Below are positions 27,556-35,935 of a stretch of DNA of 64,000 nt, one piece after another (position 1 is the first letter of the stretch; each line of letters starts with the position of its first letter). Source of the stretch: Aureimonas ureilytica. Lineage in GTDB: Bacteria; Pseudomonadota; Alphaproteobacteria; Rhizobiales; Rhizobiaceae. Under the pieces are notes generated by a model, which had not been told where the DNA came from, searched no databases, and saw only the letters and a program-made list of their open reading frames with translations. The DNA is taken from the NCBI RefSeq assembly GCF_001475935.1, contig NZ_LDQA01000022.1, positions 62,001 through 126,000 of the forward strand, given 5' to 3'. Made by a program: the position numbers and the translations under genes.

Positions 27556-28542
27556 TCAAGCCACCGGAACCCGGTCGATCAGGGCATCGATGAAGGCGTC
27601 GGCGGTTTTGCCTTCCGCTTCGGCCTCGAAGCTCAGGATGATGCGGTGGCGCAGCACGTCATGCAGGACGGCCTGCACGTCGGACGGGGTCGCGAAATCC
27701 GCCCCGTTCATCCAGGCATGCACGCGCGCGCAGCGGTCGAGAGCGATGGTCGCCCGGGGCGATGCGCCATAGGAAACCTGATGGGCGAGGTCGTCGCCGT
27801 ACATCTGGGGACGGCGCGTCGCCTGGATCAGCTGGAGGATGTAGCTCGTCAGCGCCTCCGAGGCATGGGTTTTCAGGGCCGCTTGCCTCGCCTCGAAAAT
27901 CTCCCGCTGCGACACCCGAAAGGACGGCTTGACGGTTTGCGCCATGGCTTCGCCCCGCACGATCCGCAGCACTTCGCGTTCAGCCTCGGCGGACGGAAAG
28001 TCGATCTTGACGTGCAGCATGAAGCGGTCGAGCTGGGCTTCGGGGAGCGGATATGTCCCTTCCTGTTCGATCGGGTTCTGGGTCGCCATCACCATGAAAA
28101 GCTGCGGCAGACGGTAGGTCTGGCCGGCGACGGTGACCTGGCGCTCGGCCATGGCTTCCAGAAGCGCCGACTGCACCTTGGCCGGCGCGCGGTTGATCTC
28201 GTCGGCCAAGATCAGGTTGTGGAACAGGGGACCGGGATGAAACTCGAAGGTCGCTTTTTCCGGGCGATAGATCTCGGTTCCGGTCAGATCGCTGGGAAGG
28301 AGGTCCGGGGTGAACTGGACGCGGCACGGCTCGCCCTCGATCAACTCGGCCAGGGTGTTGACGGCCTTTGTCTTGGCAAGGCCCGGTGCGCCTTCCAGCA
28401 AAATGTGCCCATCGCCGAACAGGCCGAGCAGCAAACTGTCGACAAACGTCGCTTGGCCGACGATCCGCTGGTTCATGTGATCGCGGAGCGCATCGACAAG
28501 GGCGTTGTTGGTGCGGGGGACGGTTCGAAGGGTATGGCTCAT
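27556..28542 (-). CDS. moxR: MoxR family AAA+ ATPase
   Basis: 328-residue AAA+ ATPase. Walker A is in LLEGAPGLAKTKAVNTLAEL, Walker B in NLILADEINRAPAKVQSALLEAM, sensor 1 in FMVMATQNPIEQEGTYPLPEAQLDRF, and the C-terminal lid contains YGASPRATIALDRCA. ATG 28542 has GAGG eight bases upstream. First gene of the bat operon; the 286 bases upstream of it are free of genes and should hold the promoter, though no clear element was found. MoxR proteins act as chaperone-like ATPases that assemble or activate VWA-domain partners, here BatA, BatB and DUF58. Confidence 0.93.
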   Translation of the reverse strand: MSHTLRTVPRTNNALVDALRDHMNQRIVGQATFVDSLLLGLFGDGHILLEGAPGLAKTKAVNTLAELIEGEPCRVQFTPDLLPSDLTGTEIYRPEKATFEFHPGPLFHNLILADEINRAPAKVQSALLEAMAERQVTVAGQTYRLPQLFMVMATQNPIEQEGTYPLPEAQLDRFMLHVKIDFPSAEAEREVLRIVRGEAMAQTVKPSFRVSQREIFEARQAALKTHASEALTSYILQLIQATRRPQMYGDDLAHQVSYGASPRATIALDRCARVHAWMNGADFATPSDVQAVLHDVLRHRIILSFEAEAEGKTADAFIDALIDRVPVA

Positions 28543-28828
28543 CGGAATGCCTCGCAATCGGGCCCGGCCTTCCGCCGAGGCGCCGCGGTTTCCATGTCGA
28601 AACTTCGATGAATGCGAGACACCCGTCAGGGGCAGTTCCAGCGCCTTTGTTCGCCAGTCTGGCGAGGCGTAGACCGGCCGTGCGAACCGGGGGACGTGCT
28701 GAAAAGGAACAGTCCTTCCAGCATGGGCGGCCCGGATCGGTTCTCGCGTTCACGGTTCATGTCCCGAAGGCGATGAACGACGAGGACACTAAGCGAGGCA
28801 GTTTGAGGCAGCTTGCGGCGTTCTTTAA

Positions 28829-30220
28829 TTATTGTTGAACTTGGAGCCTTGGGAAGGACACCCTGACGCGGAGGCCCGGATGATCGGCGGAGCCGGGATC
28901 GGTCGCGGACAGCGCGATACCGGCATCGTGGTGGTCGGCAACGGCCTTGACCAGCGCCAGGCCGAGACCGCTGCCCGGCTTGCTGCGAGCGCTGTCGAGC
29001 CGTTTAAACAGGTCGAAGACCTCAACGCGTTGCCCGTCGGGGATGCCGCCGCCACTGTCCTCGACGATGAGGTCGAGCGTGTCGGGCCGGTCCTCTAGGC
29101 GAACCCGGATCGAAATGTCCGAGCCGCCATGCACGATGGCATTCCCGACGATATTGGCGAGCATCTGCTGCACCATGCTCTTGTCGCACAGAAGCAGGCA
29201 TGTCCCAGTCTCGCCGGGCCGAAACTCGAGCGTCTGCCCGTTCTCCTGCGCGAGAGGCGCGAAGAATTCGAGCGTGTTCTCCACGAGGCCGCCGAGTTCG
29301 ATCAGCTGCATGTCCTTGCGCGGCGAGCCGGCGCGGATTCGCGTGATGCGCAGAATCGTGTCGATGATCTCGTTGAGCGCGTCGGTCTCGCTCAGCGCCC
29401 GCTCGACTTGGGGCTGCGGATCACGCCCGGCCTCGATGGCGTCCAGCGCATCGTTCAAGACGAGCCCGACGCGGGCGAGCGGGCTTTTCAGATCATGTGC
29501 GATCGCCGTCGTCGTGGCGCGCATACTGTTCATCAGGCGCGAGAGAACGTCGAGGTTCGCGTTGATCTGGAGGGAGATGCGGTCGATCTGGTCCGTCCTC
29601 ACCCCGATCGGGACCCGCGCCTCGGAGTCCCCGCTTGCGACGCGTGCGAGAACGCCCTCGATCGACCTGAGCTTGGAAAAACTCTCGCGACTCGCCAGCA
29701 GGCCCAGACCCAGTGTCCCTAGGGTCAGGAGCACGGTCATGGCGGTGAGGCCCGCGATCATGTGAACGCGCATCTCGTCGACGGCCTCGAGACTTCGGCC
29801 GACGACCAGCGTTGCATCGCTGAACTTCTGGACCGACAGCACGAAATGCCCTTGGCTCCCCTCGGCGGAGACGAGTTGCAGCCTGATGTCGCGCACGCCG
29901 ATGAAGTCCGGCATGGCGAGGTCGGCACCGGCCAGATGGATCCCATGTTCGTCGTAGACGGTCGAGATATGCTCCTGGCGGCTGACGAGCTTGCTCAGCG
30001 TGCCGATGGCCTTCACCAGGCCCTCGCGTCCCTCGGCGGCGTAGACGTCGCTGAGGAGGACAGCCTCCTCCAGAGTCTGCTGCTCCGTAACATCGCGCAG
30101 GGCGTGCGTGGCCGACCCGATGAAGAGCGCCCCGCCCAGGCTCATGAGAACCAGAACCCCGATCGCGACCTTGGCCGAGGTCCGAAAGGAGCTGCCCGAC
30201 AGAAGATCAGTGAGGCGCAC
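28829..30220 (-). CDS. Two-component sensor histidine kinase
   Basis: 463-residue membrane kinase: helix near residues 18-38, a periplasmic sensor of about 115 residues, a second helix near 157-177, a HAMP region, a dimerisation domain with the phospho-accepting His in AIAHDLKSPLARV, and an ATPase domain with N box (NIVGNAIVHGG), G1 (DSGGGIPDG) and G2 (GSGLGLALVKAV). Its start overlaps the response-regulator gene by 14 bases, so the two form a pair. The periplasmic ligand is unknown. The nearby moxR/bat operon lies downstream on the same strand but 286 bases away. Confidence 0.92.
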   Translation of the reverse strand: MRLTDLLSGSSFRTSAKVAIGVLVLMSLGGALFIGSATHALRDVTEQQTLEEAVLLSDVYAAEGREGLVKAIGTLSKLVSRQEHISTVYDEHGIHLAGADLAMPDFIGVRDIRLQLVSAEGSQGHFVLSVQKFSDATLVVGRSLEAVDEMRVHMIAGLTAMTVLLTLGTLGLGLLASRESFSKLRSIEGVLARVASGDSEARVPIGVRTDQIDRISLQINANLDVLSRLMNSMRATTTAIAHDLKSPLARVGLVLNDALDAIEAGRDPQPQVERALSETDALNEIIDTILRITRIRAGSPRKDMQLIELGGLVENTLEFFAPLAQENGQTLEFRPGETGTCLLLCDKSMVQQMLANIVGNAIVHGGSDISIRVRLEDRPDTLDLIVEDSGGGIPDGQRVEVFDLFKRLDSARSKPGSGLGLALVKAVADHHDAGIALSATDPGSADHPGLRVRVSFPRLQVQQ

Positions 30221-30884
30221 GGATGCGGTATCCCATGTTGCGCACGGTCTGGATCAAAGCCGTATCGAAGGGCTTGTCGATCTTCTGGCGCAGCTTGCTG
30301 ATATGGGTTTCCACCACGGTCGTTCCCGGATCGAAGGAAAAATCCCAGATCCTCTCCAGGATCATCGTCCGGCTCACGACCCGGCCCTCGGCTTCCATGA
30401 GGAGTTCGAGCAGCGCGAATTCCTTGTTCTGCAGATCGATGACCTGCCCCTGACGGATCGCCACGCGCTTGAGAAGGTCGAGCTTGAGATCGTGGCAGGT
30501 CAGTTCCGTCTTGTGGCTGTTCTCTTTAGGACGCCGCGACAGGGCGTGAATGCGGGCGAGAAGCTCCGAGAAGTGAAACGGTTTGACGATATAGTCGTCG
30601 GCGCCCGCCATCAGCCCCTCGACCTTGTCCTCGACATCGGAGACCGCCGTCAAGAAGATCACCGGCAGGGAACTGTTGGACGCTCTCAGCGCCTTGACGA
30701 GAGAAAGCCCGTCGAGGCCCGGCATCATCCTGTCGACGATGGCCAGATCGCAGGTGTTATAGAGGCAGTAGGTCAGCGCTTCGCGGCCATCGCTCACCCA
30801 ATCGACCGAAAACCCCTGTTCGATAAGACCTTTGCGGATGTATCCCGCCATCGTCTCATCGTCTTCCGCAACCAAAATCTTCAT
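30207..30884 (-). CDS. OmpR/PhoB-type response regulator
   Basis: 225-residue regulator. Receiver domain: acidic pocket EDDE at residues 7-10, phospho-acceptor Asp51 in AIVDRMMPGLDG, and conserved Lys in DDYIVKPFHF. Winged-helix DNA-binding domain: LDLLKRVAIRQGQVIDLQNKE, ending in LRQKIDKPFDTALIQTVRNMGYRIR. ATG 30884 starts the standard MKILVAEDDE; upstream in-frame codons lie in decayed mobile DNA. It forms a pair with the overlapping kinase. Targets are unknown. Confidence 0.93.
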   Translation of the reverse strand: MKILVAEDDETMAGYIRKGLIEQGFSVDWVSDGREALTYCLYNTCDLAIVDRMMPGLDGLSLVKALRASNSSLPVIFLTAVSDVEDKVEGLMAGADDYIVKPFHFSELLARIHALSRRPKENSHKTELTCHDLKLDLLKRVAIRQGQVIDLQNKEFALLELLMEAEGRVVSRTMILERIWDFSFDPGTTVVETHISKLRQKIDKPFDTALIQTVRNMGYRIRAPH

Positions 30885-30925
30885 CGCGCGGACTTTCGAT
30901 TCAAACACGATACCCTGTCGCTGGC

Positions 30926-31150
30926 TTATACCAAGGACCATGGATCGGGGCGGCATTCGATCGACGCTTCCCAGCCTGCGACTTCGAAGAATCTGGCACG
31001 CTCGCCGGGTTTGAAGCCATCGACGCGTTTGCCGATCGTAGTCCAGAGCCGTGGAGCGGTCCTCCTTTCGGCTTTGCGCAAGAGCGCCTTCAGCTTTGAG
31101 ACGATTCTCCCGATCCTCTGGAACTCAGGGTCGTCGCTTGGCAGGCAAGC
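30926..31150 (-). pseudogene. Remnant of an IS630-family transposase (C-terminal fragment)
   Basis: The minus-strand frame encodes a stretch that follows the C-terminus of IS630-type transposases: LPSDDPEFQRIGRIVSKLKA corresponds to LP-x-Y-S-P-D-L-N-P-I-E-x-x-F-x-x-L-K, then LLRKAERR and GERARFFEVAGW. The sequence before it (to 31321) is open but degraded and lacks recognisable catalytic DDE blocks. The fragment lies between the response-regulator gene and a recombinase fragment, so the 650-bp interval is a graveyard of mobile DNA. No terminal inverted repeats were found. Confidence 0.65.
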
Positions 31151-31343
31151 GACCTTGCGCGTCGGGTTGCTGGGGACCTCCTCATCAGCCCGTGCCCGCG
31201 CCCGAGATCTTGGGCCGCAGAACATTGCTGTCACAGGTTCTGTCGGCAATGACGGCCACCGCCTCACAATGCTTGCAAGCTTATAGAACTGCTGCTGCGT
31301 AGTCGCAGTTCTCGTCTTCACCCGTTGTGCCGCAAGGAGCAGC

Positions 31344-31550
31344 TTGCGGATCGAAGGAGGCGGCTATCGGCGGGACCACCTGCGCGCCTTCGCCCAGCGC
31401 GTCGAGGTCGCCGATGACGAGGTTCGGATCAAGTGAAGAAAATCGGACCTGCTTCAAACCCTCGTCGCCGCTTCGAGCGGGGAAACGGCGGCGTTTGCGG
31501 TTCGCAGTTCTGTATTGAAATGGCGCACCCGACAGGATTCGAACCTGTGA
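31344..31550 (+). pseudogene. C-terminal remnant of a serine site-specific recombinase, ending inside tRNA-Arg
   Basis: The plus frame reads [20 protein letters not shown], a segment I associate with the C-termini of large serine recombinases of Rhizobiales. An in-frame TGA at 31434-31436 interrupts it, then the frame resumes with [20 protein letters not shown] and ends [14 protein letters not shown]. The last ten residues are encoded by the 3' half of the tRNA-Arg gene read from the opposite strand, with the stop at 31548-31550. This is what remains of an integrase gene whose end lies in its tRNA attachment site. The body of the recombinase is absent. Confidence 0.65.
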
Positions 31551-31597
31551 CCTTCGCCTTCGGAGGGCGACACTCTATCCAGCTGAGCTACGGGTGC
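31521..31597 (-). tRNA. tRNA-Arg (anticodon CCG)
   Basis: 77-base cloverleaf on the minus strand. The acceptor stem is GCACCCG paired with CGGGTGC, the T arm is ACAGG-TTCGAAT-CCTGT, and the D arm is GCTC-AGCTGGATA-GAGT. The anticodon stem GTCGCC/GGCGA-type encloses the loop CTCCGAA, giving anticodon CCG for the Arg codon CGG. The CCA end is encoded (31521-31523). The 3' half adjoins a truncated recombinase, indicating use as an integration site. Confidence 0.95.
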
Positions 31598-31690
31598 CCG
31601 GCCTGAATCAGGTTCAGGCTCTGGGGAGTTGATACAGGAGGACGGGAGGGGAGGCAAGGTGCGATCTTGCGATGCGCTGCGGGCCTGCTG

Positions 31691-32425
31691 TCAGGCGCGG
31701 CGGGCGAGGCGCTGCTCGAGCCAGGAGAGCGTGTCGTGCAGGAGGATGGCGAGCGCGCCGACGATCGCGCCGCCCTGGACGATGAAGGCGAGATTGTCCG
31801 ATAGAAGGCCGGCGATCACGACTTCGCCGAGCGTGCGCGCACCGACCGTCGAGCCGATCGTCGCCGTGCCGAGGCCGATCACGGCCGACAGGCGCAGGCC
31901 CGCGACGACGAGCGGCAGGGCGAGGGGAAGCTCGATCTGGAGAAGGCGTTGCCAGCCCGTCATACCGACGCCACGCGCCGCTTCCACGACCGGGCGCGGG
32001 ACGCCGGTGAGACCCGCGATCGTCGTTTCGAAGATCGGTAGGAGGCCATAGAGGAAGAGGGCGACCAGCGTCGGCGCTTCGCCGAAGCCCATGGCCGGTA
32101 CGGCCAGCGCCAGGACGGCGACGGGCGGGAAGGTCTGGCCGATATTGACGACGGAACGCGACAAGGGAAGGAAGTCCGCCCCCGCCCGGCGCGTGACGAA
32201 GACGGCCATGGCGACCGCGAGAAGCGCGGCACCCAGCGTCGCGATGGCCGTGATCTTCAGATGCGACAGGGTCAGCGAGAGAAGATCGCCCTTGTCGTAG
32301 ATCGCTGGCGCGTTGTTCTCCGTGAGCGGTCGCAGAACGGGCTCGAAAAGCGCCGGGCGGAAGAGAAAGGCGAGAAGGAGGGCCAGAAGCACGAGGCGCC
32401 AGGCCCGCGCCAAATGCCGTGTCAC
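31691..32425 (-). CDS. Osmoprotectant ABC transporter permease (YehW/OpuCB type)
   Basis: 244-residue inner-membrane permease of the glycine betaine/choline/carnitine type, with about five membrane helices and the EAA-like loop VEAARGVGMTGWQRLLQIEL. GTG 32425 overlaps the ATPase stop by four bases (GTGA), which fixes the start; the much longer frame upstream is antisense-type noise within the ATPase gene. Third gene of an operon with the ATPase and a larger permease. A small stem-loop (about 31601-31619) between its stop and the tRNA gene may end the transcript. No binding-protein gene is adjacent. Confidence 0.87.
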   Translation of the reverse strand: MTRHLARAWRLVLLALLLAFLFRPALFEPVLRPLTENNAPAIYDKGDLLSLTLSHLKITAIATLGAALLAVAMAVFVTRRAGADFLPLSRSVVNIGQTFPPVAVLALAVPAMGFGEAPTLVALFLYGLLPIFETTIAGLTGVPRPVVEAARGVGMTGWQRLLQIELPLALPLVVAGLRLSAVIGLGTATIGSTVGARTLGEVVIAGLLSDNLAFIVQGGAIVGALAILLHDTLSWLEQRLARRA

Positions 32426-33363
32426 GAAGCCGGTCTCGCCGCGCAGCGCAGAAGCGCGGAGGTGCGCACTATGCCGAGAAGCCGGCCTGTCGCATCCGCC
32501 ACGGGGGCCGCGCCCCGGTTCGACCAGAGAAGATCGGCCAAGGCGTCGCGCCGGTTTGTATCGGTGCGCAGCGGCGCGCCGGAGGCGGCACCCGGCTCCA
32601 CGAGGTCTTCCAATGTACCGAGCGAGAGAAGTTTGAAGGCCCGGTCGTTCGCGCCCAACATCTCTTCGACATAGGCGTCGGCCGGGCGGGCGAGGATTTC
32701 GGCCGGGGAAGCGCATTGGCGCAACCGGCCGTTTTCCATGACGGCGATGCGATGGCCGAGATGCACGGCCTCTTCCATGTCATGCGTCACGAGAACGACG
32801 GTGGTACCGGTTGCCTTCTGCACGGACAGGAGATCGGCCTGCGCGCGGGCGCGGATGATCGGGTCGAGCGCGCCGAATGGCTCGTCCATCAGGAGAATGG
32901 CGGGACGGGCGGCGAGCGCGCGCGCCACGCCGACGCGCTGCTGCTGGCCGCCCGAAAGCTGGTGCGGATAGCGCGCGGCGTAGTCCTTAGGGGCCAGCCC
33001 GAAGAGATGCAGCAGTTCCTCGACGCGCGCCTCGACGCGCGGACGCTCCCACTTCAGGAGATTGGGTACGGTCGCGATATTTTCGGCCACGGTGCGATGA
33101 GGAAACAGGCCGTGGTTCTGGATGACATAGCCGATGCGGCGGCGCAGCTCCGGCCCGTCGATCTCGCGATTGTCCTTGCCGTCGATCAGCACCGCGCCCG
33201 ATGTCGGATCGGTCATGCGATTGACCATACGCATCAGCGTTGTCTTGCCGGAGCCCGACGCGCCGACGATCGTGCAGATCGTGCCGGGTTCCACCGTGAG
33301 GCTGACGCCATCCACCACGCGCGCACCGTCATAGGCTTTCGAAACGTCGCGAAACTCGATCAT
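32422..33363 (-). CDS. Osmoprotectant ABC transporter ATP-binding protein (YehX/OpuCA type)
   Basis: 313-residue ABC ATPase. Walker [11 protein letters not shown]-loop [10 protein letters not shown], signature [15 protein letters not shown], Walker [14 protein letters not shown] and switch His in LVTHDMEEA. The motif NHGLFPH is typical of the betaine/choline subfamily. The C-terminal about 70 residues (from [11 protein letters not shown]) are a short, CBS-like regulatory extension. It overlaps both permease genes by four bases. Energises import of compatible solutes; which solute cannot be told. Confidence 0.92.
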   Translation of the reverse strand: MIEFRDVSKAYDGARVVDGVSLTVEPGTICTIVGASGSGKTTLMRMVNRMTDPTSGAVLIDGKDNREIDGPELRRRIGYVIQNHGLFPHRTVAENIATVPNLLKWERPRVEARVEELLHLFGLAPKDYAARYPHQLSGGQQQRVGVARALAARPAILLMDEPFGALDPIIRARAQADLLSVQKATGTTVVLVTHDMEEAVHLGHRIAVMENGRLRQCASPAEILARPADAYVEEMLGANDRAFKLLSLGTLEDLVEPGAASGAPLRTDTNRRDALADLLWSNRGAAPVADATGRLLGIVRTSALLRCAARPAS

Positions 33364-34595
33364 GCGGGCGAACCTTTCGAGAGCGGGCCTTGCGGCGGCT
33401 GGGTGAGATCGACCGCCGCATCCATAAGGACGGCGGCCGAGAAGGCGAGGGCGACGGTCGGCAGCGCGCCCAGAAGCACGAGATCCATCGCCGTCTGGCC
33501 GAGGCCCTGGAACACGAAGACGCCGAGCCCGCCCCCGCCGATCAAGGCGGCGATCGTGGCAAGGCCGATATTCTGCACCAGCGTGATGCGAACGCCGGTG
33601 AGGATCACGGGAAGCGCCAGCGGCAGATCGACCCGGAAGAGACGCTGGCGCGCTGTCATGCCGAGGCCGCGCGCGGCGTCATGCGCGGCGAAGGGGACGC
33701 CGGCGAGGCCGGCCACCGTGTTCGCGACCATGGGCAGGAGCGAATAGAGAAACAGCGCGACCAGCGCCGGGGCCGCGCCGATGCCGCGAATGCCGATTTC
33801 GCGTGCGCCGGGTACGTGCAGCGCGATCCAGCCGAGCGGCGCGATCAAAAGGCCGAACAGCGCGATCGAGGGGATCGTCTGAAGGATGTTCAGCGAACTC
33901 AACAACGGCCCGCGCAGCGCGGACACGCGGTGGCACAGGATGCCGAGCGGCAGGCCGACGATGATCGCCCCCAAGAGCGATCCGAGCGCCAGCATGACAT
34001 GGGTGCCCGCCTCGCGCGCGAAGGCGTCGGCGCGCGGACGGTATTCCTTCATGACGGAGAGATCGTCCCAGACGCCGAGGCGAAACAGAACGAAGAGAAC
34101 GAGTCCTGTCGCGCCCAGCAGCGCTACACGCCCCAGCGGCGGCGGGCGCAGCCGCGCCAGGGCATCCGTCGCTAGAAGCGACAGGGCGAAGAGGACCAGC
34201 CAGAAGCCGGAAGCCGGGGCGACGCGGGCATAGGTGTTGGCGGCGGGCGAGAGATGGGCGGGCGCGGCGCCCAGGCTCAGAAACAGAACCAGGAGGCTCC
34301 CGAGCGCGACTAGAAAGCGCAGGCGCGGCGAGCGGATGAAAAGCGCCACCATCGCGGCCAAGGTCAGAACCAGCGCAAGGCCGATGGCGAGTGTGGAGGG
34401 TAGCGCCTCGAACAAAGGCTTCCCGACGCCCGGAACGATGCGATTGGCGCGAAAGGTTGCGAGCGGAAGGAGACAGGCCCCAGAAGCGCCGATCCCGGCA
34501 AGGAGAAGGCCGAGCCTGTCCGGCCCACGCGCAAGCGCGCGGGTCGGGCCACCGATCTCCGCCTCAAGAGCACTCATACGCTGCGTCGTCTCCAT
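33360..34595 (-). CDS. Osmoprotectant ABC transporter permease with N-terminal membrane extension (YehY type)
   Basis: 411-residue permease, nearly twice the usual size. The first half has about five extra membrane helices with no transport motif; the second half is a standard OpuC-type permease with AAHDAARGLGMTARQRLFRVDL as the EAA loop and an IALFGLLIAPLG region. This two-part structure is that of E. coli YehY. ATG 34595 has an AGG ribosome-binding site about seven bases upstream. First gene of the operon. In E. coli a binding protein (YehZ) is co-encoded; here none is adjacent. Confidence 0.87.
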   Translation of the reverse strand: METTQRMSALEAEIGGPTRALARGPDRLGLLLAGIGASGACLLPLATFRANRIVPGVGKPLFEALPSTLAIGLALVLTLAAMVALFIRSPRLRFLVALGSLLVLFLSLGAAPAHLSPAANTYARVAPASGFWLVLFALSLLATDALARLRPPPLGRVALLGATGLVLFVLFRLGVWDDLSVMKEYRPRADAFAREAGTHVMLALGSLLGAIIVGLPLGILCHRVSALRGPLLSSLNILQTIPSIALFGLLIAPLGWIALHVPGAREIGIRGIGAAPALVALFLYSLLPMVANTVAGLAGVPFAAHDAARGLGMTARQRLFRVDLPLALPVILTGVRITLVQNIGLATIAALIGGGGLGVFVFQGLGQTAMDLVLLGALPTVALAFSAAVLMDAAVDLTQPPQGPLSKGSPA

Positions 34596-34671
34596 CTCTG
34601 ACCTGAGATTATGGGGCGGAGCGGCGCTATGTCAGCGTCCGCACCCGAGAATCCCCAGTTCCGCGAAGGGG

Positions 34672-34706
34672 CGGGGTGTCGCAGTTCGTGCCGCTGTCGC
34701 ACCCCG
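34672..34706. promoter_or_regulatory. Inverted repeat in the divergent yehY / RND promoter region
   Basis: Arms CGGGGTG (34672-34678) and CACCCCG (34700-34706) with partly complementary inner bases span 35 bp in the 206-bp interval between the osmoprotectant operon and the second RND operon. A TTGACG (34707-34712) follows at once and could be a -35 element, but no convincing -10 was found. It may be an operator; no adjacent regulator gene exists. Confidence 0.35.
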
Positions 34707-34801
34707 TTGACGCAACCTTTCGTCATATCCACGTCACGCGATGGCCGTTCTCGTCAGCTAGATGCTAAGCGGCACCTTTGAATGATCGGAAATGGACAGG
34801 C

Positions 34802-35932
34802 ATGGCCGGACGGCTTCGCAAGGGTCTTATCGTGATTCTCCTCGCCGGTGGCGTGGCCGGTGCGGTCGGCTGGAGCCGGACGCGCGAGGCGTCGCAGGCC
34901 GCGCCTGTGCCGGTCGCCGCTGTCGTGCCGCAGACCACGGAACTCGCCGGGGCGGAGGTTTCCAAGGTCGAGCCCCGGACGCTGACGCGCACCGTGCGCG
35001 TGTCGGGTTCGGCCGAGCCGCGCCGGGTCGGAACCGTCAACGCCGAAGTGTCCGGGCGACTAGCCGAGGTGCGGGCGGAAGTCGGCGACAAGGTCTCGGC
35101 CGGAGAGGTCATCGCGCTTTTCGATACGACGGTTCTGCGCTCGGGCCTTGCCGCGCAGGAGGCGACACTGGAAGCGAAGCAGGCGCAGCGCCGGCTGGCG
35201 GCCTCGACGCTGGAGCGCAGTCGCAGGCTCGGCACGGCGGGGATTTCGTCGGAAGCGACGCTGCTTCAAGCCGAGGCCGATCTCCTCTCGTTGGAGGCCG
35301 AAGTGCGCGGGTTGGAAGCGGGCGTCGCGGACGCGCGCAAATCCCTGGCGGATGCCGAGGTGAAGGCGCCCTTCGATGGAACCGTGTCGCAGCGCTCGGT
35401 CGAACCGGGGCAGAGCGTACCCCTGAACACCGAGCTGTTCCAAGTCGTGGATCTCACTGAAATGCAGATCGAGGCGCTGGTGCCGACCAGCCGCATTTCC
35501 GAGGTGCGCGTCGGCCAGCGGGCGCAAATGCGCATCGAAGGGTCTTCGGGCCGCGTGGTGGAAGCGGACGTCGCGCGGATCGCGCCGGTCGCCGTTGCCG
35601 GGTCTCGCGCCGTTCGGGTTTATTTGAGCGTTCCGAACGGGGAGGGGCTGCTGCGCGGCGGCTTGTTTGCCACCGGCGAGATCGCCATCGAAAGCTTTCC
35701 CGATGTGATCGCGCTGCCCTCGGCCGCCATTCGGAAGGACGAGGAGGGAGCTTTCGTGCTCGCCGCACGGGGCGGCCGCCTGTATCGCCAGCCCGTGCAG
35801 CTTGGCACCCAGTTCACCGAGCGCGGCCTTGTCGAGGTCGCGCGGGGGGTGGCGGAGGGCGATGTCGTCGTCACCGCCCCCTTGCCTGATCTCAAGCCCG
35901 ATACAGCCGTCACCATCGCGGATTTGGGCTGA
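34802..35932 (+). CDS. RND efflux periplasmic adaptor (membrane-fusion) protein
   Basis: 376-residue adaptor. One N-terminal membrane anchor or signal (GLIVILLAGGVAGAVGW) without a lipobox, then lipoyl half (VSGRLAEVRAEVGDKVSAGE), a coiled-coil hairpin (about residues 95-175), the second lipoyl half (VKAPFDGTVSQRSVEPGQSV) and beta domains. ATG 34802 is preferred to a TTG at 34778, which would put eight polar residues before the anchor. It lies three bases upstream of the pump gene. Partners: the following RND pump and an outer-membrane channel encoded elsewhere. Confidence 0.88.
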   Translation: MAGRLRKGLIVILLAGGVAGAVGWSRTREASQAAPVPVAAVVPQTTELAGAEVSKVEPRTLTRTVRVSGSAEPRRVGTVNAEVSGRLAEVRAEVGDKVSAGEVIALFDTTVLRSGLAAQEATLEAKQAQRRLAASTLERSRRLGTAGISSEATLLQAEADLLSLEAEVRGLEAGVADARKSLADAEVKAPFDGTVSQRSVEPGQSVPLNTELFQVVDLTEMQIEALVPTSRISEVRVGQRAQMRIEGSSGRVVEADVARIAPVAVAGSRAVRVYLSVPNGEGLLRGGLFATGEIAIESFPDVIALPSAAIRKDEEGAFVLAARGGRLYRQPVQLGTQFTERGLVEVARGVAEGDVVVTAPLPDLKPDTAVTIADLG

Positions 35933-35935
35933 GCG

